Shown here: piece after piece, positions 16,387-24,533 of the stretch
Layout: each line of letters starts with the position of its first letter
How positions within the stretch are numbered: the stretch's first letter is position 1
Translations under genes and position numbers: made by a program
Notes under the pieces: model-generated
The model's database searches: none
What the model saw: the letters and a program-made list of their open reading frames with translations, nothing else
What the model was told of the DNA's origin: nothing
Assembly: GCF_000429665.1 (NCBI RefSeq)
Contig: NZ_AUCH01000002.1
Location: forward strand, 186,001-250,000
DNA: 64,000 bases
Origin: Azovibrio restrictus DSM 23866
GTDB taxonomy: Bacteria; Pseudomonadota; Gammaproteobacteria; Burkholderiales; Rhodocyclaceae
Direction of reading: 5' to 3'

Positions 16387-16700
16387 GCAGCCCCTGCACC
16401 AGTTGCGGCGCCTGCTGCGCCGCCTTCAGGGTGGATTTCCATCCGGCCGAGCTGGCCGGAGCGCCCTACGCCTGGGGCGCCGGGGTGCCCCGGGAGATGA
16501 CCCTGCCCCTCACCCCCGCCATCTGCCGCATGCTCGGCACCGACGCCAGCCCGCCCCGCTGCGTGGCCCTGGAAGGGGAAATCGGCATGGCCGTGAGCTG
16601 CAGCATCTATGCCGGGCGCCCCTCCCCCTGCCGGGAGTTCGATACGGAACACGAGGCCTGCGCCCGGGCCCGCCGCCGGCACGGCCTGGCGCCCCTGTGA
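16383..16700 (+). CDS. YkgJ-family cysteine-cluster protein
   Basis: 105 residues. The N-terminus has 'CTSCGACCAAF' (CxxCxxCC), and further cysteines appear in 'CRMLG', 'CVALEG', 'CSIYAGRPSPCREF' and 'CARAR'. This is the standard eight-cysteine pattern of the YkgJ/DUF-type zinc- or iron-chelating family; the function is unknown. Its ATG overlaps the methyltransferase stop (ATGA), completing a three-gene run with dusC. Confidence 0.85.
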   Translation: MSSPCTSCGACCAAFRVDFHPAELAGAPYAWGAGVPREMTLPLTPAICRMLGTDASPPRCVALEGEIGMAVSCSIYAGRPSPCREFDTEHEACARARRRHGLAPL

Positions 16701-16742
16701 GCCACCCGGGGCCTTGCCCTGCTACGGTCGATGCCGGCAGCT

Positions 16743-16761
16743 AGGCGAGGGAGACTCGCCT
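16743..16761. repeat. Perfect 7-bp stem hairpin between ykgJ-like and VWA genes
   Basis: AGGCGAG, a 5-base loop, then CTCGCCT. It lies in the 119-base gap between two convergent genes and marks the left edge of the compositionally distinct 16.8-33 kb block. There is no T-run, so it is a weak candidate for an intrinsic terminator. Confidence 0.45.
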
Positions 16762-16819
16762 GTCCATTTACGCCAGATTGATCCTGGGGATGAACAGATC
16801 ATCTTCTGGCGACGGCATT

Positions 16820-17998
16820 TCAGCCTTCCGCTCGCACCGTGACAACGCCTTGCTGCGCCGCCCAAAGGCCGACATCCTCGCGGCGGATGGCGGCGGCCAT
16901 CAGGCCGGGGAACTGGTCCGGCGTACAGGCGAAGGAGGGCACGCCGAGGGCGGCCAGCTTGGCGGCCAGATGGTGATCGTAGGCCGGCGCACCTTCATCG
17001 CTCAGCGCCAGCAGGGTAATGAGCTGAACCCCGGACTGGACGAGCTCACTAGCCCGTTGCAGCAGATTTTTCTCGACGCCGCCTTCGTAGAGGTCGGAAA
17101 TCAGCACCATGATCGTGTTGCGCGGGTCGCGGACCAGCGACTGGCAGTAACCGACCGCCCGGTTGATGTCCGTGCCGCCGCCGAGTTGTACGCCGAACAG
17201 GACTTCGACCGGATCGCTGAGTTGTTCGGTGAGATCGACGACGGCGGTATCGAAGACCACCATGTGCGTCTTGACGGCCGGTAGCGAGGCCATGACCGCG
17301 CCGAAAATGCTCGAATAGACGACCGAGGCGGCCATCGAACCGCTCTGGTCGATGCACAGGATGACTTCACGCTGGGTACGCCGGGCTTTGCGACCATAGC
17401 CGATCAGGGTTTCCGGGATGATGCTGCGGTAGCTTTCCTGCCAGTGCCGGAGGTTGGCCCGGATGGTCCGGTTCCAGTCGATTTCGGCATGGCGTGGCCG
17501 ACGGTTGCGCACAGCCCGGTTGAGGGCGCCGGTGACGGCGCTGCGCATCGGCTCCTCGAGTTTCTTCATCAGCGCATCAACCACTTTACGGACGACAGCA
17601 CGCGCCGTATCACGGGTCTTGGCCGGAATGATGCCGCGCAACGACATCAGGGTGGCGACCAGGTGCACATCGGGCTGCACGGCTTCGAGCATTTCCGGCT
17701 GGAAGAGCATGCTTTTCAGGTCGAGGCGCTCGAAGGCGTCCTTCTGCATGACCTGGACCACGGAGGCCGGGAAATAGCGGCGGATATCGCCCAGCCAGCG
17801 GGCGACGCGCGGCGAGGATGAACCGCTGCCGCCGCGCAGGCCGCCCGGTTCGTCGGCGTCGTATAGGGCGCTCAGGGCTTCGTCGATGCGCAGGTCGTCG
17901 CCGGCCAGCATGCCCCCGCAGCCGGCCTCGGCCGGTTCACCGAGGACCAGGCGCCAGCGCCGCTTGCGCGCCTCGTCGGTCAGTGCGCTTTGACTCAT
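16820..17998 (-). CDS. VWA-domain protein (CoxE-like) of a MoxR-linked cluster
   Basis: 392 residues. The C-terminal half is a von Willebrand A domain with an intact MIDAS: 'CIDQSGSMAAS' (DxSxS), 'GGGTDINRAV' (Thr) and 'LISDLYEGG' (Asp), so it should bind a divalent metal and a protein partner. The N-terminal helical half has 'RVARWLGDIRRYFPASVVQVMQKDA', typical of the VWA proteins that pair with MoxR ATPases. Its ATG overlaps the DUF5682 stop (ATGA). It is the last gene of the eleven-gene run. MoxR-VWA pairs are thought to act as metal-insertion or remodelling chaperones; the specific target here is unknown. Confidence 0.88.
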   Translation of the reverse strand: MSQSALTDEARKRRWRLVLGEPAEAGCGGMLAGDDLRIDEALSALYDADEPGGLRGGSGSSSPRVARWLGDIRRYFPASVVQVMQKDAFERLDLKSMLFQPEMLEAVQPDVHLVATLMSLRGIIPAKTRDTARAVVRKVVDALMKKLEEPMRSAVTGALNRAVRNRRPRHAEIDWNRTIRANLRHWQESYRSIIPETLIGYGRKARRTQREVILCIDQSGSMAASVVYSSIFGAVMASLPAVKTHMVVFDTAVVDLTEQLSDPVEVLFGVQLGGGTDINRAVGYCQSLVRDPRNTIMVLISDLYEGGVEKNLLQRASELVQSGVQLITLLALSDEGAPAYDHHLAAKLAALGVPSFACTPDQFPGLMAAAIRREDVGLWAAQQGVVTVRAEG

Positions 17999-20307
17999 GT
18001 TTCAACTCCCAGCAATAGGCGCAGCATGGGCAAAACCTCTTCGGCACGGGTGGCATCCCAGTCTGCTTCAACATGTCCCGGGCTGGCTGTACTGGCAGCC
18101 GGACGAGCGGCACGTTCGCCAAGTTGGCGCCGCTCCGGCATGCTGAAAGCCGAAAAGGCGCGACGCAGCAAGGGCAACTCACGGGTAAAACCGTCTTCGC
18201 TCAAGTTGCTGAGCCAGTCATCCACCATGGCCCACAATTGCGGGTCGTGGAGCAGCACCATGCCGCTCTGGTTCAGGAAACCTTCGAGCCAGGCCGCGGC
18301 CGGCGCCGGGTCGTTGCCAACCGACAGGGCCTGACTCATGCACTGCGTGGTCTGTTCGGTACTGGCCAGTTGTTCATCAAAAAGCAGACGGCTGGCCAGG
18401 CCGCAGATCAGGCCATGACAACTGCCGAGCTGGGCAAGGCGGCTCAGGGCCTGCTGCCAGACCTCCTGCAGGTTCGGCCGGGCAAGCAGGCGTAGCGCCT
18501 GATGCATGGCGACAATATGCTCGCGCATCGTCAGGGCGGCTTCGTCATCGAGGGTCGAGCAGGCGCCAGGCAGGCCGATGGCGGCGCGCGGCACAAGGCT
18601 GTTGAGCAGATGTTCGACCATGCTGGCATCGGTCTGCCGGACATTGCCGTAGCGGGCAACATTGGCCAGGGGCGGCACGGCAGCCATGAGCTGCTGCACG
18701 TCGCTGGCGACTGCCGCCAGGTTTTCCAGCGCCAGGGAAACCGGGGCGATGGCTTCTTCCAGATCGGCGAGCAGAACCTGATTCACCAGTTCGGAGAGTT
18801 CAGGCAGGCTGCCTGCCGTTTGCGCCCGATCAATGGCCCGGCCACAGGCAGCTTGCCGCACGCTGTTACCCCAGCGGCTGGCATTGATCACGGCAATGAC
18901 CAGTTTTGGCTCCCACTGGAGGGTCCACAGCTCGTGGAAGCTGCCCTTGGCGCTGCGTCCGGCCTTGTTCAGGGCCCCCCAGCCGATGTCGAGCAGGTTG
19001 AGGCGATGCAGCAGATGGCTGCGGGCCAGGTCGTTGGCCTGACGCAGGTCGAGATCCAGCGTTTTCTGCGTCGCCTCGGCTTTCAGGCGCAGGCTTTTCT
19101 GTTGTTGCGCCAGATCGCGCTGCAAGGGTACGGCGGGCGTCGCCTCGGGGGTGCGGCCAAGACGGTCACCGATGATCATCTGGCGACGGATGAGTTGCAT
19201 CGGCGCATCGTCGCCCATGCAAACAACCGTCCGTAGCGCCTCGTCGAGTTCATCGAGGCCCGGTTGCGGGCGTTCGCGCAGGGCGGCGAGGGCATCGGCG
19301 AGGCGCACGGCTTCGATGATATGGGCCGAGGAGCAGTCCAGTCCGTCCGCACGGAACAGCCGGGCAGCCCGGGCCAGCCAGCCGATAGCCCGATCGTCGC
19401 TGGTGCTCTGCCAGAGATGTTCGTACCAGCCGGGCGAGGCAACCCCAGCGCCATAACCACTGGAAAAACTGAGGTTATGGTAGGACCAGGGCACCCAGGT
19501 GGCGGCGACCTTGATTTTCGCCAGCCCCTTGAGCAAATCGTTATCGGCCTTGGCTGTCGGCATGTCGCTCAGTGCTGGCACGTGCCAGGCACCGCAGACC
19601 ACGGCGATGCGCTGGAAGCCTTCCTTCTGGGCCTGGCGCAGGCATTTGCGCATATGCGCCTCGCGCAGGGCTTCGCGCCGTTCGGCGCTGGCCGTGCGAA
19701 CGCGGGGTGGCGCTTCGCTGCGGACACTGCTCATGGCCTCACGGATGGCGGCGAACAATTCCAGGCTGTTGCCGCGTTCCTCGACCATGTGGTTCCACCA
19801 GGCTTCGCCATCGCCATAACCCGCAGCACGGCCCAGCCAGTCGAGCGGGTCGCCGCTTGGCCCGGGATCTTCGCCGCTATCCGGGGGCATCGCTTCGTCG
19901 CCGGCTTCGTCATCTGCCTCAGGTGTTGCTTCTGTTGTTTCAGTCGCCTTGCCGTCCTCTGCCGGACGTTCCAGGGCGAACTGGTACGCCGCCGGCAGAT
20001 CGATGAAGCGGGCCGGAATCTGGCGTTCCAGCGCAAAGCGCAGGGCATTCCATTCCGGCGAAAAGGCGGCGAAGGGATAAAACGCTGCTTCGCGTGCGTC
20101 GTCCGGGTTATAGACGAGCAAAGCCACCGGCGGCACGAGGTCTTCGGCCAGCATCAGCGCCAGCATTTCCTCGCCATCAGGGGGGCCTTCGACGAGCAGG
20201 CAATCCGGTTGCAGTTCCTCAAGAGCCCGCAGCAGGCTGCGGGCGCAACCCGGCCCGTGGTGACGAACACCGAACAGGTGGAAGGGCGTGGCGGATGAAT
20301 CGGCCAT
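17995..20307 (-). CDS. DUF5682-family protein
   Basis: 770 residues. It opens with 'FHLFGVRHHGPGCARSLLRALEELQPDCLLVEGPPDG', the hallmark start of DUF5682 proteins, which are almost always linked with MoxR and VWA genes. A later stretch 'QRIAVVCGAWHVPAL' is also conserved in that family and recalls the TraB/ChaN-like erythromycin-esterase superfamily in style. A low-complexity acidic region lies around residues 105-145. No membrane segment is visible. It starts 7 bases after the MoxR stop and overlaps the VWA start. The biochemical activity is unknown. Confidence 0.82.
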   Translation of the reverse strand: MADSSATPFHLFGVRHHGPGCARSLLRALEELQPDCLLVEGPPDGEEMLALMLAEDLVPPVALLVYNPDDAREAAFYPFAAFSPEWNALRFALERQIPARFIDLPAAYQFALERPAEDGKATETTEATPEADDEAGDEAMPPDSGEDPGPSGDPLDWLGRAAGYGDGEAWWNHMVEERGNSLELFAAIREAMSSVRSEAPPRVRTASAERREALREAHMRKCLRQAQKEGFQRIAVVCGAWHVPALSDMPTAKADNDLLKGLAKIKVAATWVPWSYHNLSFSSGYGAGVASPGWYEHLWQSTSDDRAIGWLARAARLFRADGLDCSSAHIIEAVRLADALAALRERPQPGLDELDEALRTVVCMGDDAPMQLIRRQMIIGDRLGRTPEATPAVPLQRDLAQQQKSLRLKAEATQKTLDLDLRQANDLARSHLLHRLNLLDIGWGALNKAGRSAKGSFHELWTLQWEPKLVIAVINASRWGNSVRQAACGRAIDRAQTAGSLPELSELVNQVLLADLEEAIAPVSLALENLAAVASDVQQLMAAVPPLANVARYGNVRQTDASMVEHLLNSLVPRAAIGLPGACSTLDDEAALTMREHIVAMHQALRLLARPNLQEVWQQALSRLAQLGSCHGLICGLASRLLFDEQLASTEQTTQCMSQALSVGNDPAPAAAWLEGFLNQSGMVLLHDPQLWAMVDDWLSNLSEDGFTRELPLLRRAFSAFSMPERRQLGERAARPAASTASPGHVEADWDATRAEEVLPMLRLLLGVET

Positions 20308-20314
20308 GGGCGGC

Positions 20315-21394
20315 TTAGTCCTGTTCCCGACAGGCGCGGTAGAGGTCCTTCCAGTCGCTGCGTTCCTTCATGACCGTTTCCTGGTATTCGCGCCAGACCA
20401 CCGCATCCTGCACCGGGTCCTTGACGATGGCGCCGACCAGGCTGGCGGCGATGTCGCCAGCGCGCAGCACGCCGTCGCCGAAATGGCCGGCCAGCGCCAT
20501 GCCGCTGTTGATTACCGAAATCGCTTCGGCGGTGCTCAGGGTGGCGCTGGAGCTCTTGAGCTTGGTCTTGCCGTCTTCGGTCTGGCCATTGCGCAGTTCG
20601 CGGAAGATCTGCACCACCCGGCGCACTTCCTTGAGCGCCGGCGGCTCGCCTGGCAATTGCAAGGCCCGTCCGAGTTCGCTGACGCGCTTGGTGACAATGC
20701 TGACCTCTTCTTCCTCGCTGGCCGGCACGGGCAGGATGACCGTGTTGAAGCGCCGCTTCAGCGCGCTCGACAGCTCATTGATGCCCTTGTCACGGTTATT
20801 GGCAGTCGCGATGACGTTGAAGCCACGGATCGCCTGTGTCTCGATACCGAGTTCGGGTACCGGCAGTGATTTTTCGGAAAGGATGGTGATCAGGGTGTCC
20901 TGCACATCGGCCGGAATCCGCGTCAGTTCCTCGACACGCGCCGTCTTGCCCTGTTCCATGGCACGCATCAGCGGGCTGGGGACGAGCGCCGCCTGGGACG
21001 GCCCCTTGGCCAGCAGTTCGGCGTAGTTCCAGCCGTAGCGCAGTTGTTCCTCGCTGGTGCCAGCCGTGCCCTGGATGAGCAGGGTCGAATCGCCGCTGAC
21101 CGCCGCCGCCAGATGTTCGGACACCCAGGATTTGGCCGTGCCCGGCACGCCGAAGAGGAGCAGGGCGCGATCGGTGGCCAGGGTGGCGATGGCGGTTTCC
21201 ATCAGGCGCCGGTTACCGATGTATTTGGCGCTGACCTGAAAGCCGTTGGCCAGCGTGCCGCCCATCAGGTATTCGGCCACCGCCCACGGCGAAAGCACCC
21301 AGTTTTCCGGCCGTTCGCGGTTATCCGCCTTCTTCAGTTCTTCAAGTTCCTCGGCGAATTGTTGCTCGGCATGCTGGCGCAGGGTTTGGCTCAT
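20315..21394 (-). CDS. MoxR-type AAA+ ATPase
   Basis: 359 residues, with one AAA+ module. Walker A is 'LLFGVPGTAKSWVSEHL' and the Walker B-like strand is at 'GKTARVEELTRIP'. Sensor 1 is 'FNVIATANNRDKGINELSSALKRRFNTVILPVP', with the arginine finger in 'RRF'. These ATPases form hexamers that work with VWA partner proteins to remodel or activate clients. It sits between DUF5691 (15-base gap) and DUF5682 (7-base gap), which places it at the centre of the cluster as the energy-using part. Confidence 0.92.
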   Translation of the reverse strand: MSQTLRQHAEQQFAEELEELKKADNRERPENWVLSPWAVAEYLMGGTLANGFQVSAKYIGNRRLMETAIATLATDRALLLFGVPGTAKSWVSEHLAAAVSGDSTLLIQGTAGTSEEQLRYGWNYAELLAKGPSQAALVPSPLMRAMEQGKTARVEELTRIPADVQDTLITILSEKSLPVPELGIETQAIRGFNVIATANNRDKGINELSSALKRRFNTVILPVPASEEEEVSIVTKRVSELGRALQLPGEPPALKEVRRVVQIFRELRNGQTEDGKTKLKSSSATLSTAEAISVINSGMALAGHFGDGVLRAGDIAASLVGAIVKDPVQDAVVWREYQETVMKERSDWKDLYRACREQD

Positions 21395-21409
21395 GGTGGG
21401 TGTCCGCTA

Positions 21410-22948
21410 TCAGAAAAATTGGTGAAGGATTTTGCGTTGTTCGACGATGGCCAGGATGCCGGCTAGCGCGCGGGTGAAATAATCATCCGGATGACCAACT
21501 TTCCAGCCGTCGCGAGCAGCCGCCAAACAAGCCGGTGGAACAAGGCAGACGAACTCGGGCAGCATCCGGGCGATTTCGTAAAGTCCAGCGCTGGCCGGCT
21601 GTTCGACCAGTTGATGAATCTCCGCCAGGAGGCGATGGGAAAAGGCTTCGGAGGGCGATTCCTGGCGCTCGGCAAACGCCACCAGCACGTCAATCAGCAC
21701 CCGGGCTCGGGTGCCCGCATGCGTCTCGTGATCCAGCATGCCCAGCCAGTGTCGCTCACGTTCCCGCACTGGCAACAATGCGAGCAGGTCAGCCGTGCCG
21801 AGCGGCAGGGCCAGGGATTTTCCCTGCTTCAGGAATTCTTCCACCCACAAGACCGCCGGCGTGCGCTGCAAGGCATCACTCCAGGCCCGCAGGATGGCCT
21901 CGCTCCAGTCCGTGCCGCGTACCCATTTGATGAGTTCAGTCTGTGACAGTCCCGTTGTGTCCTGCCACCAGGCGAGGGGCAGATTGCGGGCGATCTGGTA
22001 CAGCCACCAGGCCCGGTCTCCGAGACTTTCGTTTTTGGGCCGAGCTTCTTCCAGCCCATCGTTCTTCCAGTCGGCGCCGAAGCTGGCGGGTGCTTCCAGC
22101 GTGCGCACGGTACGGAACAATTTGCGCTCCTGGCCGAGACAGGCCGTCATCCGTTCCGCCATCCGCGCGCAGTAGCGACTGCCGGGCAGATCAGCCAGCA
22201 GGTTGGCCGCGCGTTGGCGTACTTCCTTGCTGCGGTCGGTCAGCTGTGCTTCCAGGAAATCTTCGTCCGGCAGGCTAAGGCCTGTTTTCATCATGTCCAG
22301 CAGACTGGCCCGCTCGCGGGCATCGAGCTGGGCAAAGCCGTCCTGCAACAAGCTGCGCGCCTGATCGGGATCGCTGCACCGCAACTTGCCGAGCAACTGT
22401 TTGCGCTGCTCCTGGCTGCCGTGTTCCCACTGCGCCAGGTCGATGCCGGGATCGGCAGCACCGATGGCGTAGCTCCAGGCCGGATTAAGGCTGGCCAGCC
22501 ACTGGCCCCGTTGGCCGAGGACAGCGAGCATGGCCGGGCGCAATGCGTGGTTTTTCTGGCCCAGAGTGAGGGCTTTCGGCAGCAGCCCGGGCGCCAGGCA
22601 ATATCCCTTGCTCGCCATGAGGGAGAAGGCTTCGCGCCGTAAGGGATCGGGGCCGTCATCGACAATCTGTTGCAGCGTCGACAACAGTTGCGGGGCGTCG
22701 ACCACGGCCTTTTCTTCGCGCGGACAAAGCGCTGGCGGCATTTCTTCGGTGCTGGCGGGCTGGTAGCCGGCCGCTGCACCGAGCGCCAGGCTGCCGGCGT
22801 AACGCAGCGCACGGATCTCCTTGTCGCTGTCGGGCGGGCAGGCGGCCCGAAGAAATTCGCCCAGCTTGCCGCCTGGCTCTGGCAGGACGGGCGGCCGGCG
22901 GTCGCTGCCGAGCAGGACCTGGGTGGCAAGTTCGTGCAACAGTTTCAT
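21410..22948 (-). CDS. DUF5691-family protein
   Basis: 512 residues, helical throughout with HEAT-like character ('LQDGFAQLDARERASLLDMM', 'LTDRSKEVRQRAANLLADLPGS'). The segment 'LAVLGQRGQWLASLNPAWSYA' is the conserved core I associate with DUF5691. Such proteins typically sit between a SWIM protein and a MoxR ATPase, as here. It may act as a scaffold. The start at 22948 (MKLLHELATQ) overlaps the SWIM gene stop by ATGA; longer in-frame starts lie inside that gene and are not needed. Confidence 0.8.
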   Translation of the reverse strand: MKLLHELATQVLLGSDRRPPVLPEPGGKLGEFLRAACPPDSDKEIRALRYAGSLALGAAAGYQPASTEEMPPALCPREEKAVVDAPQLLSTLQQIVDDGPDPLRREAFSLMASKGYCLAPGLLPKALTLGQKNHALRPAMLAVLGQRGQWLASLNPAWSYAIGAADPGIDLAQWEHGSQEQRKQLLGKLRCSDPDQARSLLQDGFAQLDARERASLLDMMKTGLSLPDEDFLEAQLTDRSKEVRQRAANLLADLPGSRYCARMAERMTACLGQERKLFRTVRTLEAPASFGADWKNDGLEEARPKNESLGDRAWWLYQIARNLPLAWWQDTTGLSQTELIKWVRGTDWSEAILRAWSDALQRTPAVLWVEEFLKQGKSLALPLGTADLLALLPVRERERHWLGMLDHETHAGTRARVLIDVLVAFAERQESPSEAFSHRLLAEIHQLVEQPASAGLYEIARMLPEFVCLVPPACLAAARDGWKVGHPDDYFTRALAGILAIVEQRKILHQFF

Positions 22949-24324
22949 GCGCTCTCCGCCGTTTCCTGCCACAGCAGCTTGTCTTGCCACGCCGCAAGCG
23001 GGCGCAGCACCTCGCCGTTCCACTCGCCGAGCAGGGTGAGCGGAGCACCGCCGCTGGCTGCCAGCAATTGCCAGCCGTCCTCGTCGCGCAGGCGCAGGGT
23101 CAGACGACGCTGTTCCGGGCAGTGCAGCGACCAGCCGCGCTGGCTGAGGTAGGGCACGCCCTCGAGCATCATGGGGAGTGGCGATTGCCAGGGGTTGGCG
23201 GCGACTGCCCGGGCCAAGGCAGTCAGGGCGGTGTCGAGTTGCCCCGTTGGCAGCGCAGTCGGATTTGGCTCTTTTTTCGGGTTGGCCGTGGAATCCGCCC
23301 TGGTTTCCGGGCTGACCGGCAGCAACTGCATGTCGCCCGTATTTAGCGCGCGCAAGGGCAGATTGCCGGGAAAGAAAGCTAGTTCGCCATTCAGGTTGCT
23401 GGCCGTGACGTAGTTCTGCTCAAAACGCCGGTTGCCGTGGGCGAAATCGAGCAACAGGGCCGTGCGTCCGGATTGCCGGCCGAACAGCCAGACACGACGT
23501 GACCACAGGTTGCCGTCTTCGTCGATGGACTGGCCGAGAACCAGCCAGTCGTCGCGCAGGCGTTCGCCCGTGGCCAGCACGCTGTCGCGGTCAACGGCGA
23601 GACCGAGCGCGGCACGAACGTCCTGCTGTACGGCCAGGGGCAAGCTGTCGAGGCGGCGAAAGGCGTCGATCAGCACGCGCAGTTGGCCTAATCCGCCCAG
23701 GACGTAACCCGGCCAGCTTTCGTCCTGCCCGACGCGGGCACCAATCTGGCGCAGGCGAAAAGCCAGCCCCGGCGCCTGGGCGTCGACCATGCGCCGCGCC
23801 ATCTCTTCCCAGATGGCCGCTTGCCCCGGCAACTGGGCCAAGCCCTGGCGCAGGCGGTCGGCGAGCCAGCGCTCCAGTTCCTCCATGCCTGCGGCCATGC
23901 GTTGCAGGCGAGCTTCTTCGCGGCGCGCCGAAGCTTGTGGATCAACGGGCGCATCGCGCTTTTCGGCAATGCGTGCTTCCTGTTTTTCCGCCCGCTGCTG
24001 GCGCGATGCCAGCCATTCGGTAACCCAGGCCGGCGCTTCCGCCGCCGAAAAATTCGTCGGGTTCTGGGCCATGAGGAGTAAGAGTGCCAAGCCATGTTTG
24101 CAGGGAAACTTGCGACTCGGGCAGGTGCAGCGAAAGGCCGGGCCGGACTTGTCGAATTGCACCTGATACGGTTTCGAGCCACTCCCCTGGCACTCGCCCC
24201 AGATTGCTCTGTCGTCATACTCGAGCCGAGGCCATTTTCCGGGAACAACCAAGCCCTTGGCCGCCTTGGCTGAAGCATCGTCAGGCGAAAGCTGCAGGAT
24301 TTCGCTGGCACTCAGCTGCATCAT
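22945..24324 (-). CDS. SWIM zinc-finger protein
   Basis: 459 residues from the ATG at 24324 (a TTG one codon earlier is possible). A SWIM zinc finger lies near residues 66-77 as 'FRCTCPSRKFPCKHGLAL' (CxC...CxH), a fold that binds nucleic acid or protein. The rest is helical and strand-rich without recognised catalytic motifs; a charged 'RQQRAEKQEARIAEKRDA' coiled segment follows the finger. It is the first gene of the SWIM-DUF5691-MoxR-DUF5682-VWA sub-operon, with its own promoter candidate upstream. SWIM genes are often the leading gene of such clusters. Confidence 0.88.
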   Translation of the reverse strand: MMQLSASEILQLSPDDASAKAAKGLVVPGKWPRLEYDDRAIWGECQGSGSKPYQVQFDKSGPAFRCTCPSRKFPCKHGLALLLLMAQNPTNFSAAEAPAWVTEWLASRQQRAEKQEARIAEKRDAPVDPQASARREEARLQRMAAGMEELERWLADRLRQGLAQLPGQAAIWEEMARRMVDAQAPGLAFRLRQIGARVGQDESWPGYVLGGLGQLRVLIDAFRRLDSLPLAVQQDVRAALGLAVDRDSVLATGERLRDDWLVLGQSIDEDGNLWSRRVWLFGRQSGRTALLLDFAHGNRRFEQNYVTASNLNGELAFFPGNLPLRALNTGDMQLLPVSPETRADSTANPKKEPNPTALPTGQLDTALTALARAVAANPWQSPLPMMLEGVPYLSQRGWSLHCPEQRRLTLRLRDEDGWQLLAASGGAPLTLLGEWNGEVLRPLAAWQDKLLWQETAESA

Positions 24325-24352
24325 CAAATGGTCTTTTTCGTGAGAAGCGGGG

Positions 24353-24382
24353 ATTCTAGGTGCATGTCATTGATTCGAACAA
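24353..24382 (-). promoter_or_regulatory. Candidate promoter of the SWIM/MoxR sub-operon
   Basis: On the minus strand TTGTTC (24382-24377) is followed after 18 bases by TAGAAT (24358-24353), about 28 bases ahead of the SWIM gene ATG. This would let the five distal genes be expressed apart from the upstream ligase and HSP90 genes. Confidence 0.45.
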
Positions 24383-24491
24383 GGTGCACTACGTTCAGGT
24401 GCTCTACGCTCAAGGATTCACTATCTCAAATCAAGGTGAGTTTTCCATGGCACCGGTTAACAAGGTCATCAATCGTCGGAACTTCCGGCGT

Positions 24492-24526
24492 GCGCAAGGT
24501 GCATCAAGCGTGGTGACACCTTGTGC
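24492..24526. repeat. Inverted repeat downstream of the repeat-protein gene
   Basis: GCGCAAGGTG at 24492-24501 and CACCTTGTGC at 24517-24526 form 10-bp arms with one mismatch and a 15-base loop. It lies just after the stop at 24534 of the minus-strand gene and before the SWIM promoter candidate. It could attenuate read-through, but no T-run follows. Confidence 0.4.
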
Positions 24527-24533
24527 CGGCTTT

